DNA from: Oenanthe sinensis
Lineage: Eukaryota > Streptophyta > Magnoliopsida > Apiales > Apiaceae
Direction of reading: 5' to 3'
Length of the DNA stretch: 64,000 nt
NCBI GenBank assembly: GCA_028671895.1
Contig: CM053794.1
Coordinates: forward strand, 22,616,501-22,680,500
In this document: positions 35,015 to 45,414 of the stretch, one piece after another
Numbering within the stretch: the first letter of the stretch is position 1
How the letters are laid out: the number at the start of each line of letters is the position of its first letter
Notes under the pieces: model-generated
Database searches by the model: none
Seen by the model: only the letters and a program-made list of their open reading frames with translations
What the model was told of the DNA's origin: nothing
Made by a program: the position numbers and the translations under genes

Positions 35015-35400
35015 TTTGCCCCCCAACTTTTGGGAAAACTTCGTGAGTTTTCGTAAAAGTTTTACAAAGGGTCTTCAGTGCCTTATCGGGCATTTGACTC
35101 GTTTCAGTCAATTTTATCTTGACTTTCGGACTCAGGCCTTCTATTATTAATTCATTTAAAGAATCAATATTATATAAACTGGTCCCCAAAGGACTTTATT
35201 TGTAGCTAAGTCGCCAATGATGCTTTTTCTGCATTTCTCCCCTAAGTCGACCTGGATCGAGGTCAATATCGTCCTGGATTGGAGTTGATTTCGACCAGGA
35301 TTGGAGGGTCGAGGTTGATTTTGACCTCATTTGAGGTCGAAATAGGCCTCAAAATATCTTGAAGTCGAAATAGTAGTTTGAGGTCGATTTCGACCTAGAT
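35015..35400. other. GYPSY-2 PPT and array leader
   Basis: The PPT on minus (GGGGGGCAAA) abuts the LTR. Irregular GTCGA-rich sequence from about 35240 looks like degenerate monomers leading into the 69-bp array. Confidence 0.6.
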
Positions 35401-35835
35401 CGAGGTCGAACAGGACTTCAAAACGCCTCGAGGTCGAACATAGTGATTGAGGTCAATTTCGACTTGGATCGAGGTCGAACAGAACTTCAAAACGCCTCGA
35501 GGTCGAATATAGTGATTGAGGTCGATTTCGACCTGGATCGAGGTCGAACAGGACTTCAAAACGCCTCGAGGTCGAATATAGTGATTGAGGTCGATTTCGA
35601 CCTGGATCGAGGTCGAACAGGACTTCAAAACGCCTTGAGGTCGAATATAGTGATTGAGGTCGATTTCGACCTGGATCGAGGTCGAACAGGACTTCAAAAC
35701 GCCTCGAGGTCGAATATAGTGATTGAGGTCGATTTCGACCTGGATCGAGGTCGAACAGGACTTCAAAACGCCTCGAGGTCGAACATAGTGATTGAGGTCG
35801 ATTTCGACCTGGATCGAGGTCGAACAAGGGCTTAA
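35401..35835. repeat. GYPSY-2 tandem array A, 69-bp monomer, about 6 copies
   Basis: ACTTCAAAACGCC recurs at 35415, 35484, 35553, 35622 and onward, a constant 69-bp step. 69 is 23 codons and the monomer lacks stops in several frames, so both strands show artefactual 23-residue repeat ORFs. Each monomer holds the near-palindrome TCGACCTGGATCGAGGTCGA. Copies are nearly identical, showing recent amplification. Confidence 0.95.
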
Positions 35836-35840
35836 AATCC

Positions 35841-36505
35841 CTTGAGGGCCTCATGGCCTTTTTTCGACTTGGATTGAAGTCGAAATAGACCTCAAAATTC
35901 TTTGAGGTCGAAATTCCTTGAGGGCCTCATGGCCTTTTATTTTCGACTTGGATTGAAATCGAAATAGACCTCAAAACTCTTTGAGGTCGAAATTCCTTGA
36001 GGGCCTTATGGCATTTTATTTTCGACTTGGATTAAAGTTGAAATAGTCCTCAAAACTCTTTGAGATCGAAATTTCTTGAGGGCCTTATGGCCTTTTATTT
36101 TCGACTTGGATTAAAGTCGAAATAGTGCTCAAAACTCTTTGAGGTCGAAATTTCTTGAGGGCCTCATGGCCTTTTATTTTCAACTTGGATTAAAGTCGAA
36201 ATAGTCCTCAAAACTCTTTGAGGTCGAAATTTCTTGAGGGCCTCATGGCCTTTCATTTTCGACTTGGATTGAAGTCGAAATAGACCTCAAAACTCTTTGA
36301 GGTCGAAATTTCTTGAGGGCCTCATGGCCTTTTATTTTCGACTTGGATTGAAGTCGAAATAGACCTCAAAACTCTTTGAGGTCGAAATTCCTTGAGGGCC
36401 TCATGGCCTTTCATTTTCGACTTGGATTGAAGTCGAAATAGACCTCAAAACTCTTTGAGGTCGAAATTCCTTGAGGGCCTCGTGGCCTTTTTATTTTCGA
36501 TTTTA
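35841..36505. repeat. GYPSY-2 tandem array B, 79-bp monomer, about 8 copies
   Basis: CTTGAGGG recurs at 35841, 35917, 35996, 36075, 36154, 36233, 36312, 36391 and 36470: steps of 76 then 79 bp. Monomers contain TTTTCGACTTGGATT, AAGTCGAAATAG and CTTTGAGGTCGAAATT, so complementary CGACTT/AAGTCG and GAGGTC parts can pair. They are less uniform than array A. Confidence 0.95.
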
Positions 36506-36861
36506 TAGAATGGGCCTGTGAGGTTTTATGACTACGGGCTTGGCAGGCCCATGTTTTAGATCTTTCCCAGTTTATGGGTTGTAGAGGTTTTGGGCCTTAG
36601 AATATGGGCTTTCAGGCCCCTTCACCGGTGATACCGGTTGACTTACCTTTCGACGGTTGTTCGACCTAGAGATGACTGTCAAAAGGTGAATTTAAACGGT
36701 CAGGTGACCGGCTGGGGTTGCATATATGAGTGGTGTGGGCTTCATTTCTCACACTTCTCATTTTTTACTCCTCACTTCTCCCTTCTGTATTCGAGCTCTC
36801 AAGCTTCTAAGTAATTTAAATCGTTAGCTTCCTCAAAGAATTACATAAAGTCGAAAATCAG
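36506..36861 (+). promoter_or_regulatory. Leader and TATA-like box of the GYPSY-2 antisense gene
   Basis: TATATGA at 36723-36729 is followed by a CT-rich leader (CTTCTCATTTTTTACTCC) and the ATG at 36862. The same sequence of elements precedes the GYPSY-1 antisense gene. Promoter activity is inferred. Confidence 0.4.
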
Positions 36862-38816
36862 ATGGCAAATAAGAGAGCTTCTAGATTGGCAGCCATGAAC
36901 GCGGGATCAGCCAAGAGAGGTAAATCCCTAAATCGAATCCCCATTTTTTTTACATACATGTCCTTGATAGATATGATCAACCAACGGGGGGATGAATACC
37001 CTAGTCAATCCCATCTAGATTCTTACAGTCGTAGTAGTAAATTTTTCGAAGCCGACATAGTAGAAGAGTATAACAAGCTTTTTAATTTTCCACCTAGGTT
37101 TTCCATTTCCTTAGTTGAACCTGGCGACAGGACCTGCCATTCGCATCCTAGTCGTTTATTTGTTTACGTAGATGCCCTCTTATCGGGGCTTAGGTTTCCT
37201 TTGCACGACTTCATCCCCACCCTCTTAGCTGATGTTCAAATAAATCCATGTCAACTCGTGCCCAATGGATGGAGGCTCATCCATTGTTTCATGGTCTTAT
37301 GTTTGGAGAATAAAATAAAAATGACAGTCCCTCTTTTTCGCAAAATCTTTCAATTCAAAAACTCTTCTAGCATTTCCCAAGGCTGGGTTCACATAGCTCA
37401 CAGGCCTAACAAACCCCATATCTTTGATACCTCTTCGATCCCTGACAACAACCTTCACTGGAAGGAAAATTTTGTCCAGGTAAAGTGGGAAGGGGGAGAC
37501 TGTGGTACCCTTTTTAGGCCCATGTTTAGCAAAGTGTCAGACGGGAGCTTTGATGCTATTAGGCTCTCAGGGGAAGAAGAAGAAGCTTATGCCAAGCTTA
37601 CTCAGATTGAAACCAAGCAGCTTGCTTGGGTTCTTCTTGATGAACACAGGTTGAGAGCCGTGGGCCTATCAAGGGCCTCGAGCAAAGGTATACTATTTTA
37701 CTCGACTCTGTTCTCGTTCTACTCGTTGATTGCCTTACTAATGTTTCTATGTTTTCTTTTTCAGCTGCTGCATTGATAAACGAGTGGACTATTCCACCCG
37801 TAGAAGAAACTGGCCGTATGAAACGGCTAAGACTGATGAACGACCCCAGGCAGGTAAAGGAACCTCCGGCTTTCTTATAGCCGCACACCGGGCCAAACGA
37901 AGTTGGGAGCAGCGAGCCGGTTAAGGCGCCCAAATCCCTGGCATACAAGCCTGGCTGGGGTATCAGGAAGTCTGATACGGTGGTCGAATGTACAGATCAC
38001 ACGAGGGACTGGTCCCTTCACTCCCTCACTCCTTGCGATTACAAGGATATTGTTTTGGGACGGGACAAGGAAAGCACCAAGGCTTTGGGTGCGCAGGCAT
38101 TGGCATCAGTAAGCTTATTTACTTGCTTACCTTGTAGTTCATACTTCTTCCGTTCACGGTCTGGGCCTTTCTATATGTCTTAACTTGTTTTGTTACTTTT
38201 TCAGGCCAACGCCTATTTCCAAGCTTCTTTGCACCAGACGGAGGCTTGGAAAGCCCGTGCAGGAAAACATAAGAAGGATCTGACAGTGGCTCATGCCAAG
38301 CTCAAAAATCTTGAAGAAAAGCTGGCTGAGAAGGAGGAGCAGCTTAAACAGGCCCAAGCTGAGGTGGTCGAGCTACGGGCAGATAGAAATGCTATAATTG
38401 AACAATATATGGCCTCTGATGAGTACCGGGATTTAATCGAGGCTCATGATGACCTAATCTTCCCGGCTAACTACACTATTGGGTGGAATGATGCCCTCAA
38501 GGAAGTGCTGGGCAAACACCCGGGTTTGTTTAACCCAAAGGTAGACTTCAAATGCCCTCAATCGGTCGATGCGTTGAAGCGGTTGTTCGAGGAGCACGAG
38601 GAAACCGATGGGGAGGACAGCCCGGATGTTAGAAATCGTGCGCCTTCTCTTACTCCTTCACCAGCCCCTTCTCCTCCCAGAACTACCTTGGGGAAGACTG
38701 TCACAGAAGCAACTCCAACAGAAAAAAGCTCTTCTGGGGAAGAAGGTTCATCTTCGTCTGGAACTTCTTCTTCGGGTGAGGAGGAGTCTGAAGAGGAGGA
38801 GGAATCCTCTAAATAG
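36862..38816 (+). pseudogene. GYPSY-2 antisense accessory gene, spliced, one TAG
   Basis: Function unknown. Proposed exons: 36862-36919, 36971-37687, 37765-38108, 38205-38816. Introns start GTAAAT, GTATAC and GTAAGC and end ATAG, TCAG and TCAG; the first is only 51 nt and in frame, so its removal is optional. The sum is 1731 nt, an exact codon multiple (576 residues). The N-terminal half is the PF04195-like putative gypsy-type transposon domain: PGDRTCHSHP, DALLSGLRFPLHDF, NPCQLVPNGWR, KIFQFKNSS. The third exon has KSLAYKPGWGIRKSDTVV. The last exon is a long coiled coil (residues ~380-450), then ASDEYRDLIEAHDDLIFP and a Ser/Glu-rich acidic tail. The only break is TAG at 37878-37880, where GYPSY-1 has CAG (Gln). 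The gene converges with pol; its stop is 314 bp from the pol stop. Confidence 0.75.
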
Positions 38817-39129
38817 TTTATTTCTATTTATGTTGGCCTTGGGGGTCTTGTAAAAACATTTAGCCATCGGGCTTTTATTTATGCATTTTACTTTCATGCC
38901 TTCTCTCTTTGTGCCTTAGTTTTGCTTTGTTTTTCGTGTTTATATTGAACATAAACAACAACTACTCTCAGGGCTTGTAAAAAGACCAAGTAAAAAATGA
39001 CAAGTGTCATATAAGGAAAACTGGAAGCATTTCTCGAAACTTATAATTTAGTATAAAAAGAAATAACTTATGCCTTCGAGGCTTAAACAAGTCATGAATT
39101 AAATGTTCTCAAAAATAAAAACTAACAAT
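38817..39129. other. GYPSY-2 convergent intergenic segment
   Basis: AT-rich, no ORF; separates the antisense gene end from the pol end. Confidence 0.6.
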
Positions 39130-42100
39130 TTAAACGTAATAAATTCTCAAGTTGACAGCATTCCAGCTTCTAGGGACTTCAATCCCTTCAAGGGTCTGGA
39201 GTTTGTATGCTCCTTGCCCGGTGACTTCCTTTACTTGGTACGGTCATTCCCAGTTTGGGGCTAACTTGCCCTTGGGACCAACTCCAGATGCCTCGATCTT
39301 TCGCAGGACTAAGTCTCCTTCACGGAAGAACCTTTCTTTGACTCTCAGGTTGTAGTAGAACGAAGCTTTCTTCTGGCTTTCTACTATTCTGGCATTAGCT
39401 TCGTCGCGCGGCTCATCTATTAGGTCTAGAGCCAGCTTCATGCCTTCTTCATTGGCGTCAACTTGAAATTCTTGAATTCTAGGTGATGTCTGAGCAACTT
39501 CAACGGGCACCACTGCCTCGGCTCCATAGGCTAGTTGAAATGGAGTAGCTCCTGTTGATGTTCTGCAAGTAGTTCTATATGCCCATAAGATTGGGAGTAA
39601 CTCATCAACCCAAGTCCCTTGGGAGCGTTCTATCCTCTTTTTGAGTCCATCAAGGATTATCCTGTTAGCAACCTCTGCTTGCCCGTTTGATTGTGGATGA
39701 GCTACTGAAGTAAAGCGTAGTTCAATGTTATAATTTCCGCAGTACCCCATAAAGTCCTTATTGTTGAACTGAGTTCCGTTGTCCGTCACTAGGATTCGGG
39801 GTAGCCCATATCTGCATATAACATTCTCCCAGAAAAACTAAGTCACGTTCTTAGTGTCAATCTTGGCCAAGGGCTTGGCTTCTATCCACTTAGTAAAGTA
39901 ATCAATGGCAACAATGAGGAACTTTCTTTGCGCGCTGGCCATAGGAAACGGGCCTAATATATCCATTCCCCACATTGCAAAGGGGATTGGAGAGTTAATT
40001 GATGTCAGCATCTCAGGTGGCTGCCTGACAATAGGTGCAAACCTTTGGCAGCGATCGCATTTCTTAACATAAGCTTTGGCATCTTTAAGCATCTCAGGCC
40101 AATAGAATCCTAGCCTTATAACTTTATGAGCCAAGGCCCTGCTTCCAAGGTGTTGGCCACATACACCGTCATGAACTTCTTTTAGGGCAGCTTCAGCCTC
40201 GTTGGGTCTCAGACATTTCAAATAAGGTATCACGTATGATTTTTTGTAGAGTATTCCTTCTATGAGGGCATACCTCAAGGCCCTAACCGACAGCTTGCGA
40301 GCCTCCACGGGATCGGCAGTTGTTTTTCCTGTTTCCAAGTAAAGTTTGATGGGATACATCCAACATGTTCCTGGCTCAATAGGAGCTATTAGTTTTGCAT
40401 CAATGCTTGGGGTCTTCAAGACTTGAAAATAAACACTGCCCGAGTAACTTTCAATTTCTGATGATGCAAATTTGGACAAGGCATCGGCCTTCATATTTTC
40501 CTCTCTCGGGATGTACTCAAAGTGACATTCTTCGAACTGTGTGGCTTGAGCTTTAACGATTCTCAAATATTTGGCCATAGTCACGTCTCGGGTCTCAAAC
40601 TCCCCATTTATTTGAGAGATTACTAACCTTGAATCACCACACACTTTCATGTTTTTCACCCTCAGGGTTCTGGCCAGACCAAGTCCAGCTATCAGAGCTT
40701 CGTATTCCGCCTCGTTGTTTGTAGTTGGAAAGTCCAATTTGATTGCATATTCGACAATGAAGCCATCCGGGCTTTGTAAAACTAGGCCAGCTCCACTAGT
40801 TTTTGTTTTTGAAGCTCCGTCAAAAAAGAGCAACCAATATTCTTTGAGTTCTTCCTCTTTTTCCTCTTTTTCCTTATTACCTTCTTTATCCTCTCCTTGC
40901 CCCCCGACTTCTTGGTTTGGAATGGTACATTCAACCACGAAGTCAGCTAGAGCCTGGGCTTTGATGGCTGTCCTTGGCTTGTATCTGATTTCGAACTCTC
41001 CAAGTTCAATGACCCATTTGATTAGCCTTCCACTGGCCTTGGGGCTATGCAGTATGTTTCTCAGGGGTTGGTCTGTCAGGACTTCAATAACATGCGCCTG
41101 GAAGTACGGACGTAACTTTCTTGAAGCCATGATTAATGCTAAGGCAAACTTCTCAACTTTTGAGTAGTTCAGCTCTGCAGCATGCAGTATCTTGCTAACG
41201 TAGTAGATAGGCTTCTGAACTTTAGCTTCCTCTTTCACAAGAACTGCACTCAGGGCTGAGTTTGAGACAGCAAGATACAGGAATAGTATCTCCTCGGGTT
41301 TTGGTTTGGCAAGCAAGGGCGGCTCAGCCATGTACTTCTTTAGTTCTTCAAATGCTGCTTGGCTCTCCTCATTCCATTCAAAGTTCTTGACCTTCTTGAG
41401 GGCCTTGAAGAATGGCAGACACTTCTCTCCAGATTTGGATATGAAACGCCCCAGGGCTGCTATCCTTCCAGTGAGCTTTTGGACCTCCTTAACAGTCTTG
41501 GGGTCTCCATGTCCAAGATTGCTTGAATTTTATCGGGATTGGCCTCAATGCCTCTTTTGGAGACCATCAGGCCTAGAAATTTTCCAGACCCTACACCAAA
41601 GGCACACTTGGCCGGGTTCAACATCATTTTGTGGGTTCTCAGAATTTCAAATGCCTCACTCAGGTGCGCAAGATGATCGGCTTTGTCTAAGCTTTTGACT
41701 AACATGTCATCTACGTAGACCTCCATGGTCGTACCAATGAGATGTTTGAAGATCTTATTCACAAGCCTTTGATATGTGGCTCCTGCATTTTTAAGTCCAA
41801 AAGCCATAACCAGATAACAAAAAACACCAAAGTCAGTGATGAATGATACCTTAGGAATGTCATCGGGGTGCATTTTAATTTGGTTGTAGCCACTGAATCC
41901 ATCCATGAAGCTAAGCATCTCGTGCCCAGCTGTGGCATCTATTAACGTGTCTATCCTTGGTAAGGGGAAACAGTCCTTGGGACATGCATCATTCAAGTCA
42001 GTGAAGTCCACACACATTCTCCACTTCCCATTGCTCTTTTTAACCATCACAGGGTTGGCCAGCCATTCAGGAAATTGGATTTCTTCAATAAATCCAGCTT

Positions 42101-44783
42101 CTAGCAATTTTTCCACTTCCTGCTTAATGGCCTCCTGTCTTTCAGGGGCAAAACTTCTTTTCTTCTGTTTGACCGTTGTCCTTCCAGGATTTACATTCAA
42201 CTGATGTGTTATAAGTTCGGGGTCTATTCCTGGCATGTCAGCTGTTGTCCAAGCGAAAACATCCCTGTTATCTTGCAGGAACTGTACCAGTTGTTGTTTC
42301 AGGTCCTTGGGGAGTGAAGCCCCAACATATGTCACTCTCTCAGGATATGAAGGATCCAGGGGGATGGACTCCAAGTCCTCCGCAGGTTTCCCCCTATTCT
42401 CTTCGTGATCTCTGACATCCATATCTTCAATGGGGAGAACCTGCCCCCCAGTGCCATCAGGCTTCAAAGCAGCCACATAACAGCTTCTGGCCATCTTCTG
42501 ATCTCCTCTTTCTTCCCCCACTCCATTCCTGGTCGGGAACTTGAGTTTCAAGTGGTATGTAGAAGCTATTGCTTTGAAGGCATGTAACCCTGTCCTCCCA
42601 AGGATTGCATTATAGGTAGTGCTTGCCTTAATAACTAAGAAATTCAGCATTTGAGTGGACAGTCGAGGTTCTTCGCCCATAGTCATTGGTAGTTGTATGA
42701 TCCCCTCGATCCGAGACTCCACTCCATTAAAACCGTATATGGGCATGTTGGAGGGGGTTAGCTGTGAATCATTGTATCTCATTTTCACATAGGCATCATA
42801 AAATAGGATGTCAACAGAAGAACCATTGTCTACCAAGACTCTTTTCACAGGAGAATTCCCTATGGTGGGGGTGATTACTAAGGGATCATCGTGGGGGAAC
42901 CTCACCCCTTCTAGGTCGGAGTCGTCGAAGGTCAACGAGACCTCAGTTCTTGCCCTCTTAGGAGGTTCTCCTACAATGCTCATTACCTCCCGGGCATACG
43001 CCTTCCTGGAGTTTCGGGAGTTGCCTGCTGCAGTTGGCCCTCCTGATATTACGTTAATCACAGGCCCTCTGGGCTGATTGTTTCTTTCCTTGGGGTCTGA
43101 GTCCCTTCGTTTGTCGTTCCTTTTATCGTCTCTAGCACCATCCTTGGTGTATTTTTCCAACTTCCCTCTTCTAATCAGAAATTCGATCTCATCTTTCAAC
43201 TGACGACAGTCGTCAGTGTCGTGTCCCACATCCCTATGGAAACGGCAGTATGCGCTCTTATTTCTCTTTTCAGGATCAATCCTCAGTGGCTTCGGCCATC
43301 GAAGATCTTTACCCTTCTCAATGTCCATTAGTATCTGGCTACGGGCGGTGTTTAGTCTTGCATACTCGGTGAACCTGGCACCTCTTTTTTTCTTGGAGTC
43401 ATTGGCGTCACCATTCTTTGCATACTTGGTATCAACAGTGTACTCGGTATCGCTGGATCGTTTTTTAGGATAGGCGTTCGAGGCCTGAAACCCTTGAGCT
43501 TTCCTCATACTTTCCTCAGCCTTGATATACTTTCCTGCTCTCTCTTGGAGCTCATTCATAGTTTCAGGGGCCCTCTTAGCTAATGATCTTCTGAAATTTT
43601 CGTCAGAAGTCCCTTGCTGCAAGGCTATCATAGCTACCTTCTGATCTAGATCAGGGACCTTCAAGGCTTCCTTTGTGAACCTATTCATGTAATCCATCAA
43701 GGATTCATTCTTCCCCTGGTGCATGTTCATTAGCGAAGCTGAGCTCTTTTCATGAGTCTTGCTGCTAATGAATTGACCAATGGAGGCCCTGCTCAGATCC
43801 TTGAATGACCCAACAGAGTTTGGTGGTAGACGGCTGAACCACCGCTGAACCATGCCACTCAGGGTTTGGGGAAACGCCCTACACTTGATGGCATCGTTTA
43901 CAGGCTGCAGCAACAGTGCATTTGAGAACATGAGAACATGATTTGAGGGATCTCCCGTTCCATCATAGGCCCTGATGGTTGGCATCTTAAACTTCCTTGA
44001 TAACTTTTCATTCATAATATTCTCTGTAAAGGGGGGTGTGGGATCATCAGGATCTCCAAGCGGCAATAACTCTTGGGGATCAGCCCTGACATGACTTGTC
44101 CTTATTTGCCTCGGGGGCTCATCCAAATCTATTACAGAGGTGTTTCTCATCAACTCTCCAGCACCCTCCACTCTGGGGCGCTATCGCCTTGCCAATGCCT
44201 TCTCCAGGTCTTTCCTTAGTCGTTGAGCTTCAGCCTCATGAGCGCGTATTCTTTCCTGAAGGTTCAGGGAGTCATTACTTTGAGGCCCTCGGGGCTGGGT
44301 ACTCCTCCCTCCAAGGGGTTCCTTACCAGGTTGCCTCCTTCGTGGGTTAACATCTTCGTCAGATGACTTCTCGTCATCAGTTGAGTAAGGTCCAGAGAAG
44401 TCCCGACTTCTTCGTTGTGAGGTATAGTGGGGCAACAGCCCTTGCTCATAAGGGGGCTCATAGTCCCTTGGGAGCCCATAACGAGGGTCGGGAGTTATAG
44501 CAGACGGGACCTGCATAGTAGGAGGAGCAACAAAAGTAGTATGAAGGGGTGGAATTACCTAGAGCGGAGGAGCTGAAGCATGAATTGACACATCGGGGTT
44601 AGAAGGATGAACGACGATGCTGAGGGGTCCAACACGCCGGGTGCTTACTTCAGGGTCCTCAACGGAGGTGGTTGGAACAACAGCTTGTTGCTCCTGAGTT
44701 GCAATAGGGGGAACAGTGGTGTCGACAGCGGCGCCAGGGATCTCTCCTCCAAGGGTGCTTGCAGTACTTCGTGTTCTTGCCAT
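39130..44783 (-). pseudogene. GYPSY-2 gag-protease-RT-RNase H-RNase H-integrase
   Basis: ATG 44783 (MARTRSTAST) lies 14 bp after the PBS; the polyprotein ends at TAA 39130-39132. Order: gag (AFPQTLSGMVQRWFSRLPP, then KNESLMDYMNRFTKEAL), knuckle-like CRFHRDVGHDTDDC, protease VLVDNGSSVDILFYD, RT (CVDFTDLNDACP; YVDD at about 41713), RNase H (TDQPLRNILHSPKASGRLI), a second RNase H (FDGASKTKTSGAGLVLQSP; NNEAEYEALI) and integrase (CDRCQRFAP; MDILGPF; TDNGTQF; NGQAE). The second RNase H is diagnostic for Tat. Breaks: TAG at 44559-44561, 44181-44183 and 39838-39840; TGA at 39244-39246; a one-base frameshift near 41515 between RT and RNase H. Otherwise one long frame, 44171-41460 being uninterrupted for 903 codons. 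All catalytic motifs visible are intact. Confidence 0.92.
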
Positions 44784-44796
44784 GGTTATTATTCGT

Positions 44797-44814
44797 TTCC
44801 CACAGACGGCGCCA
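44797..44814 (-). other. GYPSY-2 primer binding site
   Basis: TGGCGCCGTCTGTGGGAA on the minus strand, two bases from the LTR. This TGGCGCCG-type PBS is common in the Athila/Tat group. The tRNA was not assigned. Confidence 0.75.
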
Positions 44815-44816
44815 AA

Positions 44817-45414
44817 TGTTACGGATCAAAAACGAGGTGTCTTTAATACATAATTAATGCTAGGGTTTGGGAGAGCTTCAAGCTTTAATGGCTGCACTAA
44901 CGTTTCGTGACTAACTCAGGTCCTCGTTAACTGCCTACGTATCTCAGTTCGTATGAGAATCAAGCCAAAAAACGTAGTTCTAATGTTGAGGGGTTAGGCC
45001 CTTTATATAGGCGCACGGAGGCCTTGAAATTAGATTAGGGTTAGGAGACCTGGAGGCCTTGGAGGCCCAGTCTCCTAGTGATAGGTTTGTTCTAACCCTG
45101 CAGGAATGAGAGTCCTTGTTGGACTCTTCCCACGTTTGGGTTTCTAGATCCTTCTAGGATGAAGGCCTTCAACAGACTTCTTGGGCCTTTACTGAGCCTT
45201 TATTTATTAATTACGAAATTAATTAATAACAAAGGCTTAATGGGCCTATGGCTTCAACAGAGCTTGTGGGCTAGACTTACAAATTCAGTTGATCCGAGGA
45301 TTTATTTTCCTAGTTCGTTTTGAGGGCCCAAGCCTTTGGACCATAACAGGTCTAATTAATGAAATAATAAATGTTATATTTATTATTTCCTCAGGGTTAT
45401 TTTTGCCCATATCA
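44817..45414 (-). repeat. GYPSY-2 5' LTR (right)
   Basis: 598 bp, same ends and length as the left LTR, about seven substitutions between them, mostly C/T or G/A. TATA box on minus at plus 45001-45009. Confidence 0.92.

Larger units (their letters stand above)
34417..45414 (-). mobile_element. GYPSY-2: full-length Tat-type Ty3/Gypsy element
   Basis: 10,998 bp with equal 598-bp LTRs at 34417-35014 and 44817-45414, flanked by CAATT (34412-34416 and 45415-45419). Minus sense: PBS TGGCGCCGTCTGTGGGAA at 44797-44814, gag-pol 44783-39130, PPT-like TTGGGGGGCAAA beside the left LTR. A plus-strand spliced accessory gene lies at 36862-38816, and two tandem arrays at 35401-36505. About seven LTR mismatches were counted (1.2 %), so the insertion is young, yet gag-pol has three TAG, one TGA and one frameshift. 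It belongs to the same family as GYPSY-1. Confidence 0.93.

Noticed and set aside
35395..35854. Open frames of ~125-133 codons on both strands with 23-residue repeats
   Set aside because: They result from the 69-bp monomer (a multiple of three, few stops) and have no start context, domain or conservation.
35401..36505. Regular repeats that could be taken for a CRISPR-like array
   Set aside because: Head-to-tail monomers without unique spacers, inside a plant retrotransposon 3' UTR.
40649..43473. Several plus-strand open frames of 85-170 codons within GYPSY-2 pol
   Set aside because: Shadows of the minus-strand polyprotein; no own domains and no match to the true antisense gene.
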